Part shown: positions 12,021 to 23,717 of the stretch, in pieces | Layout: the number at the start of each line of letters is the position of its first letter | Numbering within the stretch: the first letter of the stretch is position 1 | Assembly (NCBI GenBank): GCA_950295325.1 | Contig: OX485804.1 | Coordinates: forward strand, 6,758,001 to 6,822,000 | Direction: 5' to 3' | DNA: 64,000 nt | From: Polytrichum commune | Taxonomy: Eukaryota; Streptophyta; Polytrichopsida; Polytrichales; Polytrichaceae | Notes under the pieces: generated by a model | What the model was told of the DNA's origin: nothing | Seen by the model: only the letters and a program-made list of their open reading frames with translations | Databases searched by the model: none | Translations under genes and position numbers: made by a program

Positions 12021-12520
12021 GGGCCGCTCTCCAGAGAGCGGTCAAAATGGTTGTGGAGGGTCCGGTCACATATGACTTCACATTACACTAAAAATGATAT
12101 TTAGTGTTGTTACCACCCTATCCTGCCCAACACTAATTTTCAATTCTTTGATAATTAGTGTTAGACATAAATGCGCCGCCACCTTCTCTACCGCCACCTC
12201 CCTTCTCCTTTTATCATTGTTAACTCTTTTTTTCATAACTTTATTAACACTAAATTCGTGCATGTAACTTCCACACATTACTATAGTTGATATTTAGTGT
12301 TTGAGTTTACATTTAATGTTGCTTATTTTCGTAGGGTTAGTGATATTTAGTGTGCGTTCGTATTTAGTGTATCAAACACTAAATATCATATTTAGTGTAC
12401 TTGAGGATCCATGACCACACCACATGATTTTGGAGGTGTGTTGGGACGGCCTTTGGACACTTTCTTTTGGGCTCTCACACTTTCATGGTCACGGCTAGAG
12501 GCTCGTGTGTAAAGTGGCCC
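12021..12520. mobile_element. MITE family 2, copy 2, interrupted by another MITE
   Basis: It is flanked by TAA (12018-12020) and TTA (12521-12523). The right half (12400-12520) matches the other family 2 copies closely. The left part is shortened and begins with GGGCCGCTCTCC, itself part of a small palindrome with GAGAGCGG. A family 1 MITE sits inside it at 12086-12397. It ends about 570 bp before the RHM start codon. Confidence 0.8.
12086..12397 (-). mobile_element. MITE family 1 nested inside a family 2 MITE
   Basis: The 312-bp element begins CACTAAAAATGATATTTAGTG and ends ATCATATTTAGTG, with TA on both sides. It is the inverted relative of the copies at 3943 and 17164. The host sequence on either side (TGACTTCACA and CTTGAGG) is continuous in uninterrupted family 2 copies (for example 57326-57350), which shows that this is an insertion. 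Confidence 0.8.
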
Positions 12521-12523
12521 TTA

Positions 12524-13088
12524 GAACATGTGAACATGCAGAGACAATGAGGTCATCCATACCATGGTATCTGTAGGCGTTCACAAAAAAGATCACAAGC
12601 GGGCAGTTGTAAAAAGGACCACGTGAGATCGGGCAGGAGTGAAAAAAGGAGAGCGCCACGACGCCCGAGCCAAAGGAGCGTCTTGGTCTTGAAAGCCTTG
12701 GGATGTTTAGTTTTGTTGCAGATCGTCTCCAGAGAGCCGCTACGCATGCCTTGGACGGCCCCCGACCGATCTTGGAATCAAGGTACGTTTCCAAAGAGCT
12801 CGCTGTGCTGCAAGTTTCGACGAGTTTTCTCTCCAGATCCAAAATCTGCGGTTGCGGGGAGGGCAGGCGGTGGTAAGGGTTGGGAGCCGATTTGTGCCTG
12901 CTTGGGATTCGAGGAGTGGGAAGAGCGGTGTTTGTGTGGGGGGATATGGTTGGATTTTTATGTGGTGGGTGTGTTGTGAGTTTTACGGTTATGGGGGGTT
13001 TGTTTTGACATCGGGCGTGTGTTGGGGAAGATAGGTTTTCGGAACCGAACGCGTGGTTGAGCGTGCAGTTCAGGGTTTTTGTTTCGCG
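12524..13088 (+). promoter_or_regulatory. Presumed RHM promoter and 5' leader
   Basis: Composition shifts from AT-rich to GC-rich between the MITE and the start codon. The region contains several upstream ATGs whose short frames have no recognisable product. I see no clear TATA box. The transcription start cannot be fixed from sequence alone. Confidence 0.4.
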
Positions 13089-15381
13089 ATGGGGGATTTG
13101 GCGTATACCCCGAAGAATATTTTGATCACCGGCGCGGCCGGGTTCATTGCGTCACATGTGGCGAACCGGTTGATCCGGAACTACCCGCAATACAAAATCG
13201 TGGTGCTGGACAAGCTGGATTACTGCTCGAACCTGAAGAACCTGTCGCCGTCGAAGTCGTCGAAGAACTTCAAGTTCGTGAAGGGCGACATTGCGAGCGC
13301 GGATCTGGTGAACTACCTGCTGATCACGGAGGGCATCGACACGATAATGCACTTCGCGGCACAGACGCACGTGGACAATTCGTTCGGGAACAGCTTCGAA
13401 TTCACGAAGAACAACATCTACGGGACGCACGTGCTGTTGGAGGCGTGCAAGGTGACGGGGCAGATCAAGCGGTTCATCCACGTGAGCACGGATGAGGTGT
13501 ATGGCGAGACAGAGGAGGACGCCATCGTGGGCAACCACGAGGCGTCGCAGCTGCTGCCCACGAACCCTTACTCCGCGACGAAGGCGGGCGCGGAGATGTT
13601 GGTGATGGCCTACGGGCGGTCATACGGGTTGCCCTGCATCACGACCCGCGGGAACAACGTGTACGGGCCCAACCAGTTCCCCGAGAAGCTGATCCCGAAG
13701 TTCATCCTGCTGGCAATGCAGGGCAAGCCGCTGCCGATCCACGGCGACGGATCGAACGTCCGCAGCTACCTATTCTGCGAGGATGTGGCGGAGGCGTTCG
13801 AGTGCGTATTGCACAAGGGCGTAGTGGGGCATGTGTACAACATCGGGACGAAGAAGGAGAGGAGAGTGTTGGATGTGGCGAAGGACATTTGCGAGCTGTT
13901 CAATCTGGACTACAAGAAGATGATCAAGATGGTGGACAACCGGCCGTTCAACGACCAGCGGTACTTTTTGGACGACGCGAAGCTGATAAAATTAGGGTGG
14001 CAGGAGCGCACGACGTGGGCGGAGGGGTTGCAGAAAACGAAGGATTGGTACACGAGCAACCCGGATTGGTGGGGCGATGTGTCGGGCGCCTTGGTGCCCC
14101 ATCCCCGGTCGTTGATCATGCCCGGGGTGGAGAAGCTGGCCGATTTGCAGAGAGGGGACGAGGAAATGAAGCTCGGGGAGGCAGCCTCGGTCGCGAAGGC
14201 GAACGGGGGAATCTTGCACAGCCTGGTGGAGAAGGTGGTGGGTCCGTTGAAGAACAGAGTGCAAGACCCTAACTTGAAGTTCCTGATCTACGGGCGCACG
14301 GGGTGGATCGGGGGCCTGCTGGGCAAGATCTGCGAGAAACAGGGGATCTGCTACGAGTACGGCAGCGGGCGATTGGAGAATCGGAGCCAGTTGGAGAAGG
14401 ACATCGCCACCGTGAAGCCGACGCACGTGTTCAACGCGGCAGGCGTGACGGGCAGGCCCAACGTGGATTGGTGCGAGAGCCACAAGGTGGAGACAATCCG
14501 CGCGAACGTGGTGGGCACATTGACGCTGGCGGACGTTTGCAAGCAGAACGATCTGCTGTTGGTGAACTTCGCGACGGGCTGTATCTTCGAGTACGACGAG
14601 AAGCACCAGCTGGGCAGCGGCGTGGGGTTCTTAGAGGAGGACAAGCCGAACTTCTTCGGGTCGTACTACTCGAAGACGAAGGCCATGGTGAGTGATCGGT
14701 TTTGGTTTGCTTGAAGGGATTCCAAAATTTTCCGGTAGGCACAGTGGTTGATTTTGGTGGGTTTGAAGGGGTTGAGAGTTTTTGATGTAGGCATAGGGAG
14801 TGATTCTGGTGGGTTAGTAGGCATTGAGGTGCAAGAACGTATTTATTTGGGTAAAGAAGGTTTCTTTTGTAAAGTGGTGCAATGCTGAATTTATTTCTAA
14901 GCCCATAGCCGTTTAAATGAATTTTCAGGTGGAGGAGCTCCTGAGCGAGTTCGACAATGTGTGCACACTGCGCGTGCGGATGCCCATCACGTCGGACTTG
15001 CAGAATCCGCGCAATTTCATCACTAAGATTGCACGGTACCAGAAGATCGTGAACATTCCCAACAGCATGACGATTTTGGATGAGCTGCTGCCCATCTCCA
15101 TCGAGATGGCAAAGCGCAACCTGCGGGGCATCTGGAACTTCACAAATCCAGGCGTGGTGAGCCACAACGAGATCATGGAGATGTACAAGGAGTTCATCGA
15201 CCCAGAGTTGACATGGGTGAATTTCAGTCTTGAGGAGCAAGCGAAGGTGATCGTGGCGGCGCGGAGCAACAACGAATTGGATGCCAGTAAACTATGGAAG
15301 GAATTTCCAGAGATGCTACCCATCAAGGAATCATTGATAAAGTTCGTATTCGAACCCAACAGAAAGGTTGCCGGGAAGTAG
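13089..15381 (+). CDS. RHM: UDP-L-rhamnose synthase, bifunctional (RHM family)
   Basis: Converts UDP-glucose to UDP-L-rhamnose in the cytosol, supplying pectin and glycoside synthesis. Exons are 13089-14687 and 14929-15381 (stop TAG), joined by a 241-bp GT-AG intron in phase 0. The product is 683 residues, close to the roughly 670 typical of land-plant RHM. The N-terminal 4,6-dehydratase domain has the NAD-binding motif GAAGFIA (15-21), T134-D135-E136 and Y161xxxK165. The C-terminal epimerase/reductase domain has GRTGWIG (402-408) and Y527xxxK531. Both catalytic modules therefore look intact. An in-frame ATG exists 12 codons upstream (13053), but I chose 13089 because the family begins a few residues before YTPKNILITG. 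The linker (about 355-395) is unlike the better-conserved domains. Exon 1 is very GC-rich with strong G/C third positions. Identity is certain at family level; which paralogue it is cannot be told. Confidence 0.97.
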
Positions 15382-15650
15382 AGGAAAAGTTTAGCGATTC
15401 ATAAGAGTAGGTTAAAATCAAGGATTCATTATGATAGCAAGCCAGGAGACATATTGAACAATGCGTACATTAAGTGATAGTAATAGGCACAGCAATTCAG
15501 CAGTTGGTACCGAATCTCCGGAGCCCGTTCTGTACAGCAATTACGAGTTGCATTCTTTTGTAATGTCCAGTATTACTGGAAAATAATTTAATGAGACTGA
15601 TGGGTCTGCAAATTTTTCCCTCCTTTGTACTGGTTGTGTTCTTTGTGATT
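15382..15650 (+). other. Likely RHM 3' untranslated region
   Basis: After the stop, an AATAAT element at 15582-15587 is followed by a T/GT-rich stretch (15612-15650). This resembles a plant poly(A) site, but the exact cleavage site is unknown. Confidence 0.4.
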
Positions 15651-16438
15651 TACTCGGAGTTCCTCAGCCATGGAGTTTCTCCTAATACCTATGTAATTCG
15701 AGTTTCTCCTTAGCCGTATTTAATCTCCATTAGGTTCGAGCCCATTCCGTATACATTAATATTGATAGAGATGCAACTCATTCCCACTCTCTGTATTGGA
15801 GGGAGGAGGACTTCAGAGCATCTTCTATCATCTTTTGGGCAGTAAAGAATTGTGACATGTGATTTTTTTTCTGTGATATGAGCATTTAACATTGAGGGAA
15901 TCGTTTTCCGGTGATCATAGGAGTCGCCATAATACTTGGCAGTGAGATTCCTGAAGTATGAAATTCTTGTGATGCCTTCTTGATCTGTGCATCACAAGAA
16001 TTAGTTTCACTGAGTCAGTTAATCGACCTTGAATCGAAGGTAGTTAGGTTATTGCATTGAGTACCACCAGAATGTCATTGCTGAAGCTTTCCATAATCTT
16101 GATCGGGAAGAGACTTTGATCTCAACCTGAAGTTTTCTTAAGGTGAACATTATGTCACATGATCCAACAAGTTCAAAGCTTTTCAATGATTTACTTCCTC
16201 TCTTCCCAGTGACAATAATGTTAGATAATGGTTGTTAGGTGGATCCAGCTAGCTGCCACCCACCACTCCGCATTTATCTAATATATATGATATCTCACAT
16301 GAGTCATAGTAGATTTCAATGTGGACAGGGATGGACTATGTACGGTCCCAATGCAGGATGGCGGTCTTTAAATCGGGGACACTAGAAGCAAGTATTAAAA
16401 CAACTGGTAGTGGTGGTTGTTTCAACGAGTCATGTGAC
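15651..16438. other. Intergenic DNA, nothing recognised
   Basis: Unremarkable AT-rich DNA between the RHM 3' end and the TIR element at 16442. Confidence 0.4.
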
Positions 16439-16974
16439 TTAGGGCCGGTTTACACTATGGACCACAAAGTCGGACCAGGGCGCTGTAGGAGCGCTAATTG
16501 GCTGCTGAACTCGTCCCGGGACCACTTCGGTTTACACTAAGGAAAAAATGGCAGAGGGACCATGGAGGTTGAGGTCCCTAAAATATAACTTTCAAGGCCT
16601 AATAAATGTACTGACATGGTCCAACGGGTTTTGCAGTGAGAGGCAAGAGAGGTGGTATGGTAGGAAAAAACATAGGTCCATGGCAGAGAAATGCCATTAC
16701 GATACCTACTTTATGAGTTCCTATAAACAACTCTTTCCACTAGGCAAGGGTTCCCTTTTCAACATCTATATGATGTAATGAATCTTGAGAAGCAAGTCCA
16801 CCCTCTGTGTGCTTAGGTCATAGCCCATGAGACATACTGCTTCCTCTATGCCCTACCCCTTAAACTTGCTCCTACATGTTTCATCAAACAATGTGGGACA
16901 CCTAGAACTCAAGAATTTGAGTGCAAATTTGTTTTTTTGGTCTACCAACTAAAATGTTTGGAATCTGGGGGCTT

Positions 16975-17025
16975 GTAATATACCGTTGAAAAGGTCATGA
17001 AAATACCTTTCCAACGGTATATTAC
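16975..17025. repeat. 21-bp stem-loop
   Basis: Arms 16975-16995 and 17005-17025 pair with one mismatch around a 9-nt loop; arm 1 begins GTAATATACCGTTG. It lies in DNA inserted into TIR element copy B. Confidence 0.8.
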
Positions 17026-17163
17026 ACGCCCTAAATGTTTTAAATTTTACAGTTGCAAAATGAAAAGAAAAATCTGTAGTTGTTTAGCAACTGTAGATCA
17101 GGGTGGTCAAAAGAACTGCAATGGGAAAACAATTGCGGTTCTTTTTCGCATAGTTTTCTACTA

Positions 17164-17457
17164 CACTAAGTACAAATGCATACACTAAATATCAATAACC
17201 TTATGAAAGTAAGTATCATTAAATGTATACTCAAACACTAAATATCAACTATGGTAATATGTGGAGGTTACATGTTTTAATTTAGTGTTAGTGAGGATAT
17301 GAAAAAAAAAACAAAAAAAATGATAAAAGGAGAATTCCAAATTATCTTCTAGCAAATCTTCTCACACTAATTATCAAAAAAAATGAAAATCAGTGTTGAG
17401 CAAGGTCTAGCAATAACAACTTTAAATACAATCAAACACTAAATATCTTATTTAGTG
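17164..17457 (+). mobile_element. MITE family 1, copy nested in element copy B
   Basis: The 294-bp element starts CACTAAG and ends TATTTAGTG, with TA on both sides. Internal blocks at 17215-17300 and 17380-17457 match the copy at 3943-4254 in the same orientation. Confidence 0.75.
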
Positions 17458-17858
17458 TAGTGACAACACAAGGTACATGTCACATGTAAATTACATTGAA
17501 CACATACAAATTATATCGCTCATTTTTTTGTAAAAATTGTTGTGAGAAGATTTGCAAGCCAAATCTTCAACACATTTAACAAATGAAGCCCAAGAGAAGA
17601 CAAGAGAATGGTCAAACTTGAATTTTTTTTTCAAAACTACCTTTTTTGGGCACGTATTAAAAAAAATCAGCATATTCACTTTTTGGTGCATGGTCATTCT
17701 TCTTGGTCCACATTCGGTTTACACCTAGTGAGGGGCCCAAGGCTTTCAAAACTAATTTCTTAAGAAGGCGGATGATGAAAGTTGGACCATGAACTCAAAT
17801 CGTTGAAAAAGGCCCTCTTCCATGGTCTGACTTCATGCTTCATAGTGTAATCCAGCCC

Positions 17859-19304
17859 TTCAAGGGAGGAAGTGCCACTTACATGTGAACTTGAACATCC
17901 ATGTTGATAGTCCCTCATAGGGAGTAGGAGAATGACTCCCAAGTAGCTTACTTATGGTAGCACTCAAGAAATGGAAGCATGTTGTGTGTAGATTTATAAG
18001 AGCACAACCTTCTTCAAAATGCCTTCTCATTTGCATCATCACAAGTTTGCACTTGGGTCACAGAAGCAGAGGATACCAAACTTTTGTCATGATGTGAATA
18101 TCTTGTTGTTTTTTTTCTAGTTTTTATTAGCTTTTTGGAATGAGAGAGGTCTCCTAATGCTGAAGTGTTCAGTGTGCATGTTCTTTCTCCATTTCATGAT
18201 TGATCTTGGAAATGTTAGCTTGTGTGTATGTATTGTCCATTATATATATATAGCTAACTTTTCAAAACTTTTACAAAGTTTGAACTTCCTCTTTTCAGAG
18301 GCCAAATCCTTCAATTTCTTCCTCTTTGCAATACAAGGGTGGGTGGGTGGGAACATCCACAAGACTCTCTCTATGTTTCTTGCATCTTCTTATTTGATAA
18401 TATAGTACCACATTGCATAATAGAGTCATTTGCCTAATGTCTCATAGTATGTGTTGTACACATGTATACACCTTGCATACCTAGTTTGTCTTGCAAGAAT
18501 ACATACCTTATTTGGATTTTTTGCTATCATATGGTATTCATCTCCCAATGTTTGATTTTAACTATCCCATGCTTTGGAAGCTAATTGCCAACCTTCTTCC
18601 CTCTCTATCAAGTACGTTTAACTAGATCACCACATGTATGTTGTACTTACTAAGGAGATGTACCTAGTAACCTCAACGAATATTTGTGCATAAAATGTCA
18701 TGATCACAATACATCACTGCATTGACTGTGCGAAGGGCCTACCTCACATGTGCCCATGCAATCAACCAACAAACAATTGAGGATTAGTTACGTACACGAG
18801 GCAAATAACAACAAGACCCAATTGTTATCCATGTCGCACACACTTAGTTCATCTCAAATGCACCAAAATATTTCAACATACAACACTCATTGTAAAACAA
18901 CATATGGGTGTTCAAACCTGTTCTTTGGCCATGATTGGGTTACTCCAAGTAGAAACTCCTCTTGGTGATGAACCCTAGTTACTCTTACTTCAAGCACTTA
19001 TTTATTACCCTAATGTGTATACATAGAGCTCGCCTCACCTCTCACTTGCGTGAATGGTAAAAAAAAGGTTTTTTTTTAGGGTTAAGGGCTTATATTGTAG
19101 TACTTACATATGGTAAGTTCTCGTAACCCTATTTTTACTTCATTCATCTATATCTCTGTTACATCCATTCCATGGTAAGTATGATTTCTTTCCATGTGTG
19201 TAGATATAGTATTATCTGAGTTTATATCATCTATTTTACATAGATGACCTTTGCTAGGTCTATTAATGTAAGAGTTTAAACTTGAATTCTTATGTAACAT
19301 GGCA

Positions 19305-19335
<31 letters not shown>

Positions 19336-22300
19336 TCTTCAATTGTTTGGGCAAAACTCCAAACTTGGGTATTGAAATGAAGAGATTTTGCTTCCGACAC
19401 ATAGTCATTATGAAAGCATGAAAAATGTTCATGATATTGGCTCATATTAAAGTCCGAGTTCTTTGAAATGTTGTCCATGTCAGTTAAACATATCATAACA
19501 TCTATGCATTTTTTACCACCTTCATAAGGGTTTGATGATTAAAGTATCATTGATGTCATTGCATCAAGCCCATTCTCTATGCTACATGATACAAATTTTG
19601 TGCGCCCCCACACACACATACATGTGTAATGTATAATTGAGTTTCAAGGAACAATTTCAACATACATATATTGGAAACAATGACACAAAATGTAGGTAGG
19701 CTTCTTCATGAAATGAAGGGTAAAGATAATCATCAAGAGTTTTGGCAAGCTTATATGGTAGAAACACACTCCTTGAAAGTAAGAACACAATTGACATCAT
19801 TGTTAGTGCCACTGGTTGGGGCTTGGACATGTGCAAAACATTACGATGTCGGGGTTAAAAAAACCAAGTCAAATTCGACACTTTATAAAAATTAAACAAT
19901 TACAAACTCATGTACATGATATTGGTGTTAGGAGACCTTAACGCCATCTAATGCGGTTGGGCCTTTCCCTACATTAATGTAAGTGGGCCTAATTCCTCAA
20001 CTCCTCATAATCGAACATCTATAGTTGAGTTGTAGTTGGGTATGGATCTAACAATGGGCACCACCAATAAACGTGTTCAAAAAGAGAATATTGTAGGTTG
20101 ATAGCTAGTCTGACATAATTGTGTCCAATAATTATTTAAAGTGCCAAAAACCGGTCTGGCACTTCAAAATAATAATTTTGGAAGTTATAACACTTTTCCT
20201 ATGTCTTTGTAGGATCCCAATTGATTCACATATACTTAATCCATAAATAGATAACAATCACATCTCATACATCATGACTTTTAGTATATAAATTCTCCCC
20301 ATGAGGTGTCCACAATCCATGTGGGATATGTGAACTTGGGAGACGAAACCTTGGTAGTCCTCTTGTATCTATTTAACTGTATCTTTTGTATAGAAGCTTC
20401 AAATTGCAATTTTGTTTGTTGGACGTGGTACACTTCCGATTGTCTAAGTTTTCTTAGTTTAACATAACTCCGAATAAATTCTCTTCTTAGCACAATCAAG
20501 CTCCAAAAAATTGTTCATAACACGTCTTCTCGTCAAAACTCCTCACTTCATGAAAATGCTTGTTGAAATTTGTTCATATCTTTTGCACAAAATTTTCAAA
20601 TCACCAATTTGTTCTTGGACGTAGTACTTTGTCTCATGTGTCAACTTTCTCTAGTTGGACACAATTCCAAATAAGTGCATCTTTGATGTGGAATTGAGGT
20701 CTTAAAATGTATTAAGGACATAGACCGAGTTCTTTGTACATAGTCTTGCAATTTCATGTTAACTCATATTCTTGGCAATGACTAATAATGCAAACCCCTC
20801 CTTTATGTAATATCTTATAATGGATTATTAACACTACATAAGCTTGTGTAGAGTGAGAATTTACCATATTTTGTCAAAAATGTAAGGTTTATTAAAGTAA
20901 TTATGAAAAATTATGTTCATTGTTTCCAAAATAATTTGACATTTAGTTTTTAATTAATTTGTGTTGGGCTGACTATCAACCTACGGTAGTATGTGTGTTC
21001 TAAATTTGTTAACTATTCTAGGCTCAATAGTCAACAAGAGTTTGAGGGCGGGGGGGGGGGGGGGGGAGGGAGAGGACCTATATGACAATTAAATAAGATT
21101 GGCATTCTTCCATTTAATGATGAATAAAATATTCATATGAACCAAAAATACTATACAAAAAATATTTATGGCCTCAATGTAGATTTGCTAACAATTTCAA
21201 ACCAATCATGTGATGAATATTCTAGAAGAAGTTTCTTAATAATAAATATAAAAGTGTCCATTTTAGGCTCATGAGACATGCAAAAATAATATGGTCTTGT
21301 TGTGTACACCTCCAACTCCATATACATAGGTTAATGTCAGATTGGCCTGAGTATCATTTGGTGATCAATCACAAGTCACAAAGATTGCCACTTTGGGTAA
21401 TTCACTTAAATTTGAGATGCAAGAGTTACAAAATGGCAAAGTGAGGTTTCTAGTTCTTTTTTAATGATCATAGTCCTTTCCAAGAATAGTTGACTTTTAA
21501 AATTAAAATAGTCTTGTAAGAGTCCCCGGCTCTCTAAAAAAGAAGCCATTATAGAGCCACGTTAGTCTTCATTTGCTTCCCCCTTCTCAATGAATAAAAT
21601 AAAATAATAGATAAGTGCAGGTCCCGTTATGTTTATTTTGATTTAAAGGAGAACGGAGCTCCATGATGATTTTCAAACTTGGAAGTCACTGAGACTTGAA
21701 TGAGGAAGCAATTTTTTTTGCTTGTGGATGTTGCCCATTGTAAAATCAACCATCTTTAGTTAGTGTGGACGATACCCTGAACCAAAACATGCTAGAAAAT
21801 TGGTCACTCATCATGTGGTCAATGAACTTTGACTACCTCTAGAATAAGCATACGACCTTTAACTTTGGGCACAAAATCATGGCATATAATATAAACAAAT
21901 GCAACAATTTCCTTTTATTTTTAATTAAAAAAAATCAATGCTCCTCAACAATCACATTTTCAACATGTAGAAATAAATCAAAATTTCACTACTTGCCCCA
22001 ACTTGAGAGAATTTCAAATTTGCGACCATTGGATCTTCTCAACAAGTTTTAGGAACAAAGATGTGCATTTTTTTTGGATCTTCATAATAGAGTTGGTTCA
22101 TATATAGAAGTGGTGGATTATAGATATATATTGGTAATAGTGGGTTGCATGGCCCTTGACATCAAGGGTGGTATGAAAACTCTAAGTTCATGGAAACACA
22201 CCTGTTGGCAATAAAAGGTTGATTCATTTGAGAAGATAGTCCAATCTTGTCGTAACAAGTGTGTTTTTGGTGTACATTCTTAACTACGAGTCTTACCACA

Positions 22301-22779
22301 TACCACTCCAATACACGTGTGTGGTTAACAAGAGTGATCGCATGAGGTCCACATACGTTATCAGTTGATTCCACCATCACTTATCCATTCCAAACCCATT
22401 GACATTGACGTATATAACTCCACGTAATGGATATTTAGAACTCCATGTACATAGTTGACCGCTTGATTGGTTCAAGAATTGTTTCGTTCGGTTCAAAATT
22501 GCGGATCAAAATAGACCATTACTTTAAGTTTCATAATCGGAGTTGAGTTACAAAAGGATTCTCTTGTATTCTTAGTGATCACATAGAGCCACCCGATTCA
22601 TTGATTAATATACACTTTGAGCAGATAGTCCAATCGCATCGTACCATGTGTCGTCGTTTTGGCGTGCGTTCCCTCCCAACAACGAGTTGTGCCAACACGA
22701 CCACTCAAATTCAATATAGACCTCTCCACTTAACTTAATAATAAGAAGAGGGCGAGCACATAAGCCCCACATGCCTTAC
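17859..22779. other. Long AT-rich intergenic stretch with diverged local duplications
   Basis: No gene is supported. Contents: a (GA)n microsatellite at 19311-19335, a small hairpin with AAGTGCCA/TGGCACTT arms at 20139-20164, two diverged copies of a roughly 120-140 bp segment at 20365-20510 and 20570-20690 (shared word TTGGACGT), a G17 run at 21050-21066, and two diverged copies of about 90 bp at 22233-22320 and 22619-22705 (shared AGATAGTCCAATC). Confidence 0.5.
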
Positions 22780-23717
22780 TGCTAAACCTTGGCAATTGGT
22801 TCCTGTATTGTGAAGTCGCGTCCCGGCGTGGAACTCGAGACCTCCTGGCCAGCGGCTGGAGGGGGGCGGTAGCGAGTGCACGAGGAAGGGAGAGAAGAGG
22901 TGCCGCGCCGCGGGGAGACGCCAGCGGGCGTCGGCGTCGGCGTCCAGTCAGCGTCCACGGCCCAGGACGCCCCCCAGGACGCCGGGGTGACTTGTCCTGG
23001 CTCCACACGGGCGACGGCGAAGCGGGGACGCGCTAAACAACGAGGCCATTATTAATTCCCGGGGGAGGCGCAGAAAGGGAGGAAGACGAGGGACAAATGG
23101 CAGGATGATGCCGTCTTTCGTCGCAGCCCCCACGAGGAAGAAAGCAAGCGAGGACTTCCCTTTCCATGCTCATTCTCCTCGCCCTAAGCTAAGTGTGGCA
23201 GTGTGGACGGAGGCGGAGAGGGGAAGTGACTCCTCACGCAGGTGGCCGATGCTGCTGTCGCCGAGAATGGATTCATTTCGTATCGTATGATGCCTCGTGC
23301 GCACAGGGGCAGGGAAGGCGCCTAGGGTATGTAAACTACGTGGTGGTATTGTGTTACTTCACTTAATGGATGTGTCAAACCTCGAGGGACCGTTGGAGTG
23401 TGAGTGAAACATGCGGGAGAGGACCACCGAGGGTTTGGTGCAGTCGACGTTTTTGCAGCGGGGACTGCAAGGGCGTTGGCATGGTGTGGGGATGCGGGAG
23501 GAGTGAGTGAGAAGTGTGAGAATGGTGGCGCTATTTCCGGGACGGGAAGTGGCGCTGTGTCCTTGATTGCGTCGGAAGGTGATTTCCTCGGGATGTGAGG
23601 AAGAGGAATCGGCGGTTGTTTAGGAATTTGGTGATCGTCTCACACGCATTTGGGACGCACAATAGAGGAGGAGCTGGTTCCCGGTTTGGTTCGGGCACAG
23701 CAGAGAAGGAGGCCGCC
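22780..23717 (+). promoter_or_regulatory. Presumed SEC promoter and 5' leader (GC-rich)
   Basis: Composition becomes GC- and CG-dinucleotide-rich from about 22810. The region has short frames on both strands with no recognisable product. The reading frame of SEC is open upstream to an ATG at 23595, so part of this stretch could be coding if that start is used. Confidence 0.45.

Larger units (their letters stand above)
16442..17858. mobile_element. TIR element copy B (PIF/Harbinger-like) with nested insertions
   Basis: It begins after TTA with GGGCCGGTTTACACTATGG and ends with a decayed inverted copy (CATAGTGTAATCCAGCCC). It matches copy A at 2833-3695 in two blocks: 16470-16925 and 17460-17850. 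Copy A has only about 50 bp between these blocks, whereas copy B has about 530 bp, including a stem-loop (16975-17025) and a family 1 MITE (17164-17457). No transposase is visible. Confidence 0.7.

Noticed and set aside
12623..13034. Small genes upstream of RHM
   Set aside because: The frames overlap on both strands in GC-rich leader DNA and match no family; at most they are upstream ORFs.
13152..14606. Long open frames antisense and out of frame within RHM
   Set aside because: GC-rich coding DNA opens frames on all strands; these products are low-complexity and lack any recognisable domain, whereas the RHM frame aligns end to end.
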